From assembly GCA_964406945.1 (NCBI GenBank), contig CAYOTO010000038.1:1-33212 (forward strand): a DNA stretch of 33,212 nt, written 5' to 3'. A program made the position numbers and the translations under genes. This document shows positions 7,611 through 14,968 of the stretch, one piece after another; position 1 is the stretch's first letter, and each line of letters starts with the position of its first letter. The notes under the pieces were generated by a model, which saw only the letters and a list, made by a program, of their open reading frames with translations, made no database searches and had not been told where the DNA came from. The stretch comes from UBA2266 sp964406945 (GTDB lineage Bacteria; Planctomycetota; Phycisphaerae; Sedimentisphaerales; Anaerobacaceae).

Positions 7611-8954
7611 ATGCTGAAGAGAATGGGGTTGTTTTTGCTTGTTTGTCTGCTGGCGGCGCCGGCTGGATTCTGTGGTGAGAAGGATTCGGAGGACGGGTGG
7701 ATTCCGCTGTTCGACGGCGAATCGCTGGACGGCTGGAAGAAGGCCAGGGAGAATCCGGGCACGTGGAGCGTGAAGGACGGCATGCTGGTTTGCGACGGGG
7801 CAAGGAGTCATCTGTTTTACGACGGTGCGGTCGAAAATCACAATTTCAAGAACTTCGAGCTGAAGGCCGAGATCAAGACGACCAAAGGCAGCAATTCGGG
7901 CATCTACTTCCATACGGAATGGCAGGCGATGGGCTGGCCTAACAAGGGGTACGAAGTCCAGGTCAACATGACGCACAGTGATAACAAGAAGACGGGCGGT
8001 CTGTACGGCGTTCGCGATGTGTATGAGATTCCGGGCAAGGACGGCGAGTGGTTTACCGAGCATATTATCGTTCGCGGCAAGCAGGTTATCATCAGAGTCA
8101 ACGGCCAGACGACCGTTATGTACAACGAGCCGGAAGGCGGGAGCGGCTGGAGCGCGGGCAGGAAGCTGTCGAGCGGGACGATTGCGCTGCAGGGTCACGA
8201 CCCCAAGAGCGTTGTGTATTACAAAAGCGTGAAGATCAAGCCGCTGCCGGATGACGCCAGAGAGAAGATTCGCGTCGGTGTAGTGACCGGCGGGCATGGT
8301 TTCGACCGCAGCACATTCTTTACCCTGTTCGAAGGTTATGACGATATCGAGTACATGGAAGAAAAGCAGGAGGATCACAGCGAGCTTTTCGAGGATATCG
8401 ATCCGTGGGATTTCGATGTGCTGGTCTGCTACAATATGACGCAGAAGATCAGCGAGAAACGGCGGGCGAATTTCAAGAAGCTGCTGGAGAACGGACTGGG
8501 GCTGGTTGCGTTCCACCACAATATGGGCGCGTTTCAGGAATGGCCTGAGTACAAGGAGATTATCGGGGCCAGGTATTATCTAAAGCCGGTCGAGAGGGAC
8601 GGCGAGAAGATTCCGGGCAGCACGTATAAACACGATATCGATATGAATATCACTATTGCCAGCAACAGGCACCCCGTTACGCGAGGCATGGAGGACTTTA
8701 CGATCCACGACGAAGGGTATAAGGGACTCGGATTCGAAGAGGACAACCGTGTTTTGCTTACGACGGATCATCCGGCAAGCGATAAGACGGTAGGCTGGGC
8801 GCGGCGGTACGGCAACGCCCGCGTTATCGGGATAATGCTCGGGCACGACGGCAAGGCGTATAAGAATCCCAGCTTGCGGAAGATTATCGCCAGGTCGATC
8901 CGATATACTTCGGGCAGGATGTCACGGCGTGGTGCAGGTCGCGGTCGTCGCTGA
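7611..8954 (+). CDS. Secreted DUF1080 (3-keto-glycoside hydrolase-type) - ThuA fusion
   Basis: 447 residues. A Sec signal peptide occupies 1-21; the Cys in AGFCG does not make a convincing lipobox. Residues 29-212 are a DUF1080 concanavalin-like domain (GWIPLFDGESLDGWK at the start, SNSGIYFHTEWQ at 94-105, LQGHDPKSVVYYKSVKIKPL at its end). Residues 219-437 are a ThuA domain (RVGVVTGGHGFD at 221-232, VAFHHNMGAF in the middle, VIGIMLGHDGKAY near the end), a class-I glutaminase-like fold. DUF1080 proteins include enzymes that cleave 3-keto-glycosides; ThuA was named from trehalose utilisation and linked to oxidised disaccharides. Joining them in one exported chain suggests consecutive action on the keto sugar made by the neighbouring oxidoreductase. 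The ATG at 7611 follows AGGAGAAG at 7597-7604. The tail is basic (RRGAGRGRR). Confidence 0.88.
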   Translation: MLKRMGLFLLVCLLAAPAGFCGEKDSEDGWIPLFDGESLDGWKKARENPGTWSVKDGMLVCDGARSHLFYDGAVENHNFKNFELKAEIKTTKGSNSGIYFHTEWQAMGWPNKGYEVQVNMTHSDNKKTGGLYGVRDVYEIPGKDGEWFTEHIIVRGKQVIIRVNGQTTVMYNEPEGGSGWSAGRKLSSGTIALQGHDPKSVVYYKSVKIKPLPDDAREKIRVGVVTGGHGFDRSTFFTLFEGYDDIEYMEEKQEDHSELFEDIDPWDFDVLVCYNMTQKISEKRRANFKKLLENGLGLVAFHHNMGAFQEWPEYKEIIGARYYLKPVERDGEKIPGSTYKHDIDMNITIASNRHPVTRGMEDFTIHDEGYKGLGFEEDNRVLLTTDHPASDKTVGWARRYGNARVIGIMLGHDGKAYKNPSLRKIIARSIRYTSGRMSRRGAGRGRR

Positions 8955-9087
8955 TTCCAATCGAGATCGAAGTTTTTGTACATCCGGATAATGCGCAGGT
9001 AAACAGGGCGAATCACACAACCGAGAAAAAACCTTCGCGGGCCTGATCGATATGGGCCGCCTACTCATTAACCGGATGAAGCTAATG

Positions 9088-9239
9088 TGCAGCATATTGA
9101 ATGGGTTTGGGCTGGCAATTTCATTCGCAGTCCAGATGCTTCGCTTTGCTCAGCATGACAGGTGGGTAAGGCCGGGTGCTTCGCTTTGCTCAGCATGACA
9201 GATGGCTACATGCGCTTTCGCCGCAGTATTTTCGTACAG
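9088..9239 (+). repeat. Dispersed intergenic repeat, copy B
   Basis: Homologous to 5977-6088, about 78% identical over the first 73 bases by hand count, and again ending in GTATTTTCGTACA. The extra length comes from a second core unit. Each copy sits just upstream of a Tat-signal gene of the same locus. Confidence 0.75.
9137..9201 (+). repeat. Direct repeat of a 25-bp core with 40-bp period
   Basis: The identical 25 bases at 9137-9161 and 9177-9201 begin TGCTTCGCTTTGCTCAGCAT and continue GACAG; 15 bases separate them. With the preceding A at 9136, the first unit can fold a short stem (ATGCT with AGCAT). Sequences of this TGCTTCGCT...CTCAGxATGACA style occur as dispersed intergenic repeats in various bacterial genomes. 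Confidence 0.9.
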
Positions 9240-9256
9240 CCGTTTTGGGTTTTTGC

Positions 9257-9286
9257 TTGACTTTCGGTGGCGAGGGTTGGGAGAAT
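9257..9286 (+). promoter_or_regulatory. Possible promoter for the second half of the sugar locus
   Basis: TTGACT (9257-9262) is followed after 18 bp by GAGAAT (9281-9286). It stands just beyond the repeat, as the stronger promoter does in copy A (TTGACA, 18 bp, TACACT). The -10 box is weak. Confidence 0.3.
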
Positions 9287-9460
9287 AATTTTTCTTTGCT
9301 TTATATGCTCAGTAGGCCGGTAAGGTCGATTGCAGCCTTAAACCGGAAATAAATCGCTGTCGCCGGGCGTCTTTACCGGAGGTTGACGGGCGGCTCGCAG
9401 GCTTTTGCGGTGTGTACATAAGGGCCTGCAGATAAAACCGTTAGTGAACAGGAGTGTGGT

Positions 9461-11242
9461 ATGAAAGCAGGAAAGAGAACACGTCGTGACTTTCTAAGGC
9501 GGGGCATATATCTGGGGGCCGGTGCGCTTGCGGCGGGGCCTTTGAGCAGGATAGCTTTTTCGGCGGCTCCGGGCTCGAAGATGAAGTTCGGGCTGGTAAC
9601 GTACCTGTGGGGCAAGGACTGGGATTTGCCGACGCTGATATCGAATTGCGAAAAGACGAACGTTCTGGGTGTGGAGCTGCGGGTCGAGCATGCTCACGAT
9701 GTGCATGCCGGGCTGAGTGCGGCCGAGCGGCGGGAAGTGAAAAAGATGTTCGCCGACAGTCCGGTCGAGTGCGTGGGCATGGGGACCAACTATGCGTTTC
9801 ATTATACGGACAAGGACCGGCTGGCCAGAGAGATCGAGGGGGCTAAGAAGTACGTGAAGCTCAGCTATGATATCGGCGGCACGGGCATCAAGGTCAAGCC
9901 CAATGATCTTCCCAAGGGTGTATCGGTCGACGAGACGACGCAGCAGATCGGCCGGAGCCTGAACGAAATCGGCAGATATGCGGCACAGCTCGATCAGATG
10001 ATCCGGCTGGAGGTTCACGGCGGGTGTTCGCGGCTTCCGATTATGAGGAAGATTATGGACGCAGTCACGGAGCCCAACGTGGGGGCATGCTGGAACTGCA
10101 ACGGACAGGATCTGCAGGGCGAAGGGATTGAATACAATTTCAATTTGATAAAGGACAGTTTCGCCGACACCGTTCATATTCGCGAGCTTGACAGCGAGAG
10201 TTATCCTTATCAGAAGCTGATGGACATGTTCGTCGAGATGGATTACGAGGGCTGGATTCTGCTGGAGGCTCGCGGGAAGGTTGCGGACCGGGTGCAGGCC
10301 CTGGAGGACCAGCGGCGAATCTTCGAGCGGATGGTCGCCAAGGCCCAGGCGTCACAGCGGGCCAGGCAGACCAGCGGGGTATCTTTTATCGAGGGCGACA
10401 AGAAGGTTTCGGTCCAGATTAACGGGGACCTGTTTACCGAGTACCATTATGAAGATGTGCCGCGGCCGTATTTCTATCCGGTGATAGGGCCGACGGGCGA
10501 GGCGGTTATTCGCCACTGGCCGATGTCGGACAAGAACCCGGCGGACGCCAAAGATCACGTTCATCACAAGAGTCTGTGGTTTACGCACGGCGAGGTGAAC
10601 GGGCAGGATTTCTGGGGCGAGGGCAGCAAGAGCGGCAGGATTGTTACTGAGAAGGTTTCGACACAGACCACCGGGGACAAGGGCGTTCTGGTGAGCCAGA
10701 GCAAGTGGGTCGCCAAGGACGGGACGGTGGTATGCACGGATACCCGCAAGCATACGTTTTACGGCAAGAGCAAGCCACTGATGATGGATTTCGAAGTTAC
10801 CATTCACGCGTCGCACGGCAAAGTGGTGATGGGCGACACCAAGGAGGGGTCGATGGCGATTCGGCTGGCGCCGAGCCTGCGGGAGGACAAGGGAGGCCAT
10901 ATCATCAACAGTGAAGGGGACAAGGACGGTTCTGCGTGGGGCAAGCGGGCCAAGTGGGTCGATTATTACGGGCCGTTGAATGGTAAGACGGTGGGTGTGG
11001 CGATTTTCGATCATCCGGATAATCCGCGGCATCCCACATGGTGGCACGTCCGGACGTACGGTTTGTTCGCGGCGAATCCGTTCGGCATACACAATTTCGA
11101 AAGAAAGTCCAAAGGCGTGGGCGATTTCGAGATTGAGGCCGGAAAGAGTCAGACATGGAAGTGGCGGTTTTACTTCCATGAAGGCGATTGCAAGCAGGGC
11201 GATGTGGAGCGGATGTACGGGGCTTTTGCGGGGGGCAAATGA
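9461..11242 (+). CDS. Tat-exported TIM-barrel (sugar isomerase/epimerase-like) - DUF6807 fusion
   Basis: 593 residues. A twin-arginine signal, TRRDFLRRG (7-15), is followed by a hydrophobic stretch to about 35. Residues 41-295 are an AP-endonuclease-2-type TIM barrel, as in sugar phosphate isomerases/epimerases; likely metal ligands are E184 (RLEVHGG), a Cys/Asn/Gln patch at 210-217 (CWNCNGQD), H239 (TVHIREL) and E269 (ILLEARGK). Residues 308-592 match DUF6807, often labelled PmoA (VSVQINGDLFTEYHY, HVHHKSLWFTHGEVNG, NPRHPTWWHVRTYGLFAANPFG). DUF6807 has no firm function, and methane oxygenase is a misnomer here. The barrel may dehydrate or epimerise the keto sugar, and DUF6807 may bind or process it. 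The strong Shine-Dalgarno GGAG sets the ATG. The next gene starts 78 bases downstream. Confidence 0.87.
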   Translation: MKAGKRTRRDFLRRGIYLGAGALAAGPLSRIAFSAAPGSKMKFGLVTYLWGKDWDLPTLISNCEKTNVLGVELRVEHAHDVHAGLSAAERREVKKMFADSPVECVGMGTNYAFHYTDKDRLAREIEGAKKYVKLSYDIGGTGIKVKPNDLPKGVSVDETTQQIGRSLNEIGRYAAQLDQMIRLEVHGGCSRLPIMRKIMDAVTEPNVGACWNCNGQDLQGEGIEYNFNLIKDSFADTVHIRELDSESYPYQKLMDMFVEMDYEGWILLEARGKVADRVQALEDQRRIFERMVAKAQASQRARQTSGVSFIEGDKKVSVQINGDLFTEYHYEDVPRPYFYPVIGPTGEAVIRHWPMSDKNPADAKDHVHHKSLWFTHGEVNGQDFWGEGSKSGRIVTEKVSTQTTGDKGVLVSQSKWVAKDGTVVCTDTRKHTFYGKSKPLMMDFEVTIHASHGKVVMGDTKEGSMAIRLAPSLREDKGGHIINSEGDKDGSAWGKRAKWVDYYGPLNGKTVGVAIFDHPDNPRHPTWWHVRTYGLFAANPFGIHNFERKSKGVGDFEIEAGKSQTWKWRFYFHEGDCKQGDVERMYGAFAGGK

Positions 11243-11320
11243 CGATTGGAAACTAATTCAGCGTACAATTAAGAATTGCGGTGTCGCCGGTCGGCGACGA
11301 GTAATCAGAAAGGAATTGCC

Positions 11321-12790
11321 ATGGGTAAGTTTAATCGCAGGGATTTTATGAAGGCGGGCGCCGTGCTCGGCGCGGCGGCGGCTATCAGGCCGCATGCAAA
11401 GGTTCTGGGGGCAAACGAGCAGCTTAGAATCGCGGTGATCGGCACCGGCGGTCAGGGCGGCGGCCACATGCGGTACTTCCACGGCAAGGAAGGGGCCAAA
11501 CTGGTCGCTATCTGCGACGCCGACCGGAATCATCTCGAGAGGCGAGCCTCCGATTTCGAGAAGAAGGAGGGGTATAAGCTGAAGACTTACGTTGACATGC
11601 GTGAGCTGCTGGACGACAAGAGCATCGATGCGATCACGACAGCGACGCCGAACTTCTGGCATTCGCTTACGACGGTCTGGGCCTGTCAGGCGGGCAAGGA
11701 TGTTTACTGTGAGAAGCCGGTCAGCCATGAGATATGGGAAGGCCGCAAGATGGTCGAAGCCGCCCGCAAGTACGACAGAATCGTGCAGACCGGTACGCAG
11801 AAGCGTTCGTCGGAGGCCCATCCGGCGGCGTTCGAGTGGATTCGTCAGGGCAATCTGGGCAAGATGAAGTGCGTGCGGTCTCTGTGCTACAAGGGGCGCT
11901 TCGAGGGGACGAACGGCATCGTTTACGGGACGAACGGGCCGGTGCCTGCTCCCGAATCCGTGGATTACAATATGTGGTGCGGCCCGGCGGAGATGATGCC
12001 GCTGAGACGCAAATCGCTGCATTATAAATGGCACTGGGTCTGGAATACCGGCAACGGCGACCTGGGCAATCAGGGGATTCACGAGATGGACCTGGGTCGC
12101 TGGGCTCTGGGCGATCCGGGGCTGCCGGAGCGCGTTATGAGCTTTGGCGGGCGGTTCCGGGTGAACGACGCCGGCGAGACGGCGAATACACAGATTGTGT
12201 TCCTGGATTACAAGCCTGTGCCGCTGATTTTCGAAGTTCGCGGATTGCCGCGGGAGAAGGGCTCGCGTTCGATGGACGGCTGGGCCAAGACCGGAACGAA
12301 CGTCGGAATAGTTGTTCAGTGTGAGGACGGTTACTGGGCGGCCGGCGACGGCGGCGGTTACGTCTGGGACAACAACAATAAGCGGACCGACAGGAAGTTC
12401 ACCGGCAGCGGCGGACGCGGGCACCACGAGAACTTCCTGCAGGCGGTGAAGAAGCACGATGTGAAGCATCTGAACGCCGATATCGAGAAGGGGCATTACA
12501 GCAGTTCTCTTTGTCACCTTGGCAATATTTCTTACCGCATGGGTCAGAAGATGTCGGTGGCGAACGCCCGCAAGATGATCGACAACGAGCACGTGCTGGA
12601 TTCGTTCGACAGGATGGTCGAGCACCTCAGGGTCAACGAGGTCGATCTGGAGAAAGAGCCGCTTACGATGGGGCCGATGTTGAGCTTCGACGCGAAGACC
12701 GAGACGTTCGTCGGGGAAAAGAGTGACATGGCCAATATGTATGTCAAGCGCAATTACCGTGAACCTTTTGTTGTACCGGATAAAGTCTGA
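11321..12790 (+). CDS. Tat-exported Gfo/Idh/MocA-family oxidoreductase (second of locus)
   Basis: 489 residues. The Tat motif NRRDFMKAG (5-13) precedes an Ala-rich segment. The Rossmann domain has VIGTGGQGGGHM (39-50), VAICDAD (62-68) and EKPVSHE (131-137). The substrate domain includes GNGDLGNQGIHEMDLGRWALG, a region conserved in family members that place a histidine near the substrate. It is only distantly similar to the first oxidoreductase of the locus, so the two probably act on different hydroxyls or in opposite directions. The ATG at 11321 follows AAAGGA; a GTG 45 bases upstream is in frame but has no support. The stop codon overlaps the next start (TGATG at 12788-12792), indicating translational coupling to the TIM-barrel gene. 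Confidence 0.9.
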   Translation: MGKFNRRDFMKAGAVLGAAAAIRPHAKVLGANEQLRIAVIGTGGQGGGHMRYFHGKEGAKLVAICDADRNHLERRASDFEKKEGYKLKTYVDMRELLDDKSIDAITTATPNFWHSLTTVWACQAGKDVYCEKPVSHEIWEGRKMVEAARKYDRIVQTGTQKRSSEAHPAAFEWIRQGNLGKMKCVRSLCYKGRFEGTNGIVYGTNGPVPAPESVDYNMWCGPAEMMPLRRKSLHYKWHWVWNTGNGDLGNQGIHEMDLGRWALGDPGLPERVMSFGGRFRVNDAGETANTQIVFLDYKPVPLIFEVRGLPREKGSRSMDGWAKTGTNVGIVVQCEDGYWAAGDGGGYVWDNNNKRTDRKFTGSGGRGHHENFLQAVKKHDVKHLNADIEKGHYSSSLCHLGNISYRMGQKMSVANARKMIDNEHVLDSFDRMVEHLRVNEVDLEKEPLTMGPMLSFDAKTETFVGEKSDMANMYVKRNYREPFVVPDKV

Positions 12791-13602
12791 TGAAGTTTTC
12801 GCTTTGTAATGAGATGTTCGAGAATCGGTCGGCGGCTGAGATATGCTCGGTCGCCGGCCGGTTGGGCTATAATGGAATCGAAGTCGCGCCGTTTACGCTG
12901 GCCAAGCACGCCGGCGATATAACGGACGAGCAGAAGAAGCAGTGGCGCGACGCGGCGAGCGACCACGGCCTGGAGATCGTCGGGCTGCACTGGCTGTTTG
13001 CCGGTCCCGACGGACTGCACATGACGACCAATGACGATGCGACGTGGTCTCGGACGCGGGATTATCTTTCCTTGCTGTTGGAGCTTTGTGCCGACCTGGG
13101 CGGCAAGGTGCTGGTGTTGGGTTCACCCAAGCAGAGGAGCGTTTTGGAGGGTCAGACCCGTGAGGGTGCGTGGAAAAGGGCGGTCGATCTGCTGGGCTCG
13201 GTTATGGACAAGGCCGGTGAGCTTGGCTGTACGATTTGTCTTGAGCCGCTGTCGCCGGTGGAGACCGATTTTGTCAATACGGTTTCTGAGGGAATGGAAC
13301 TGGTCAGACAGGTCGGGCATCCGAATCTGAAGATTCATCTGGATGTGAAGGCGATGTGTTCGGAGCCGACGCCGGTGCCGGAAATTATCCGCTCGGTAAG
13401 GGTCGAGGATATCGGCCACTTTCACGTGAACGACGCCAATCTGTACGGGCCGGGCATGGGGGACGTGGATTACGGGCCTATTGCCGAAGCGATCAAGGAT
13501 GTGGGCTGGGATAAGTGGCTGAGTGTCGAAGTGTTCAAGTACGATCCCGACCCGGAGACTATCGCGGCAAAAAGTATCGAGTATTTGAAACGTTTCTTTT
13601 AA
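12790..13602 (+). CDS. Cytoplasmic TIM-barrel sugar isomerase/epimerase-family enzyme
   Basis: 270 residues with no signal peptide, unlike the four genes before it. It is a complete AP-endonuclease-2-like barrel with the four metal ligands expected of ketose 3-epimerases: E152 (CLEPLSP), D185 (IHLDVKAM), H212 (GHFHVND) and E247 (LSVEVFK). The loop PGMGDVDYGPI (221-231) is the usual substrate-side motif. It probably epimerises, isomerises or hydrates a free keto sugar after uptake. The start codon overlaps the preceding stop by one base, so it is translated with the second oxidoreductase. A large palindrome begins 22 bases after its stop and may end or protect the transcript. The exact substrate cannot be read from sequence. 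Confidence 0.88.
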   Translation: MKFSLCNEMFENRSAAEICSVAGRLGYNGIEVAPFTLAKHAGDITDEQKKQWRDAASDHGLEIVGLHWLFAGPDGLHMTTNDDATWSRTRDYLSLLLELCADLGGKVLVLGSPKQRSVLEGQTREGAWKRAVDLLGSVMDKAGELGCTICLEPLSPVETDFVNTVSEGMELVRQVGHPNLKIHLDVKAMCSEPTPVPEIIRSVRVEDIGHFHVNDANLYGPGMGDVDYGPIAEAIKDVGWDKWLSVEVFKYDPDPETIAAKSIEYLKRFF

Positions 13603-13623
13603 ATTGGCTCTTCGACGGAATTT

Positions 13624-13770
13624 GTAGGTCCGAATTCAGCGAAATTGACTCGGCAAAACAGCCCGGGACCCCAGATGCACAAATTTCCCCCCTCACGCCC
13701 CAAATTTGAGCATCTGCCCAAACTGTTTTGCCGAGAACAAGCTGAATTCTAATCGATCCGGAGAACCTAC
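13624..13770. repeat. Large imperfect palindrome (about 147 bp)
   Basis: Two arms of 63 and 69 bases flank a 15-base C-rich loop (13687-13701). Matching blocks in order are GTAGGT (13624) with ACCTAC (13765), GAATTCAGC (13632) with GCTGAATTC (13741), CTCGGCAAAACAG (13649) with CTGTTTTGCCGAG (13723), CAGATGC (13672) with GCATCTG (13710), and AAATTT (13681) with AAATTT (13702). The arms are interrupted by small unpaired segments. It lies between a plus-strand stop and the next plus-strand gene. It could be a long mRNA hairpin, a MITE-like element or a protein-binding palindrome. No other copy is seen in the window. Confidence 0.88.
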
Positions 13771-13895
13771 GGCATTGCCGTTGTCATATCTGTTTTCTTT
13801 GCAGAGTGTTACGTGATTTTTCGCCCGCAATTTGCCCACAGATTCTGCTGAGGAGCTTTTTTTAAGGTAGAAGCTTGGCATAGAGGTAACCGCGT

Positions 13896-14906
13896 ATGTT
13901 CAGATATGGTCTGGCAGGGGGCGGAACCGTTCTGGCTGGTGCTGCGATGTTGCTGGCGGTTTGCGGGGTGTCGGTGGGGGTTCGGGAGTATGTGGGGGTG
14001 GGGGTTGTTTCGCACAGCGGGTATTCGGGCTGCATTGAGCTTGCCAACGAGCGTACGCGGGTGGTGCTTTGTCCGGCTTGCGGCGGGCGGGTACTGGAGT
14101 ATTCGCTGGGCGGCAGGAACGTGCTGTATCTCGATCCGAAGCAGAACGGGTGGGTGTATAACAGCGGCAGGCAGATCGATCCGTGGGGCGGGCGGCTGGA
14201 TATCGGGCCGGAGAAGATGGTTCCGAAGCACCCGGATCTGTGGCTGGGGAGGTGGAAGGGCGAGATTACGGGCGATCGCAAGGCGCGATTGACGAGCGTT
14301 AAGGACGAGGCGACGGGCGTGCAGCTCGTGCGGGATTTTGAACTGGATGCTAAGACATCGAAGCTGCTCTGCAGGCAGACGATTCGCAATATCAGCGGCG
14401 AGAGGAAATACTATTGCCACTGGAGCAGGACAATGGCGCTGGGCAACGGAATCGTGCTGGCGCCATTGAGCGAGCCGCGGAGGTTCCCGGCCGGGTATGT
14501 GATGTACGGGCCGGGTTCGTCTATTCTGTTCAACCCGAAAGACAGGAATATCCGCATCCGCGGCGGTTTTGTGGAGGTGCTCGGGCCGCCGGCCGAACCG
14601 AAGCTCGGAATGGATTCGCACGCGGGGTGGTTCTGTTACCTGACCCGCAACGATTTGATGTTCCTCAAGCGGTATCCCACGTATCCGGAGCGGGCGTACA
14701 ACGAGATCGCGGCCCTGACTATTTCGATATGGTACAACGGCACGACCATGTGTGAGTTGGAGCCTATCGGGCCGATGGAAGTTATCGAGCCGGGCCAGAG
14801 CGCTTCGTTTGCGGAGCAGTGGTATCTGTTCGATTATGATTTTCCGGGCGAAGGCGAAGACGCAGACCTGGACCAAGTGACTTCTATCGCAGAACGATCC
14901 GAATGA
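13896..14906 (+). CDS. Exported DUF4380-like, mutarotase-fold protein
   Basis: 336 residues. The N-terminus (about 1-28) is hydrophobic and Gly/Ala-rich, acting as a signal peptide or membrane anchor; the Cys in LLAVCG does not sit in a good lipobox. The mature part begins with IELANERTRVVLCPACGGRVLEYSLGG-like strands (residues 47-72), as in DUF4380 proteins, which resemble the galactose-mutarotase beta-sandwich. Later phrases (NISGERKYYCHWSRTMALG, EPIGPMEVIEPGQSASFAEQWYLF) also fit that fold. It may bind or epimerise a sugar outside the cytoplasm, in keeping with the upstream locus, but the catalytic His/Glu pair of aldose epimerases is not clearly identifiable. The ATG at 13896 follows GAGGTAA. 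It lies 293 bases after the epimerase gene, beyond the palindrome, so it is probably a separate unit. Confidence 0.75.
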   Translation: MFRYGLAGGGTVLAGAAMLLAVCGVSVGVREYVGVGVVSHSGYSGCIELANERTRVVLCPACGGRVLEYSLGGRNVLYLDPKQNGWVYNSGRQIDPWGGRLDIGPEKMVPKHPDLWLGRWKGEITGDRKARLTSVKDEATGVQLVRDFELDAKTSKLLCRQTIRNISGERKYYCHWSRTMALGNGIVLAPLSEPRRFPAGYVMYGPGSSILFNPKDRNIRIRGGFVEVLGPPAEPKLGMDSHAGWFCYLTRNDLMFLKRYPTYPERAYNEIAALTISIWYNGTTMCELEPIGPMEVIEPGQSASFAEQWYLFDYDFPGEGEDADLDQVTSIAERSE

Positions 14907-14968
14907 CAGCGTTCAGTCAAGCGTGAAGAACCCGGCAGCCTGTCGCCATGGGCTGCGGTTGCGTGTTG

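Larger units (their letters stand above)
8955..9460. other. Intergenic region inside the sugar locus
   Basis: About 500 bases with no gene. The stretch holds repeat copy B (9088-9239) with an internal 40-bp duplication, a possible promoter at 9257-9286, and a Shine-Dalgarno GGAG just before the ATG at 9461. It splits the locus into two probable transcription units. Confidence 0.65.

Noticed and set aside
9137..9201. Possible CRISPR array
   Set aside because: Only two units, a 15-base spacer and no cas genes; it belongs to a dispersed intergenic repeat.
9461..11242. Methane monooxygenase-related function from the PmoA label of DUF6807
   Set aside because: The label is historical; there are no membrane helices or copper ligands, and the context is sugar metabolism.
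11283..11298. Hairpin GTCGCC-GGTC-GGCGAC before the second oxidoreductase gene
   Set aside because: Only 6 bp with no T-run, so not a terminator; too small to claim regulation.
14935..14956. Hairpin GCAGCC/GGCTGC between convergent genes
   Set aside because: A 6-bp stem with a 10-base loop and no T-run on either strand; weak as a terminator.
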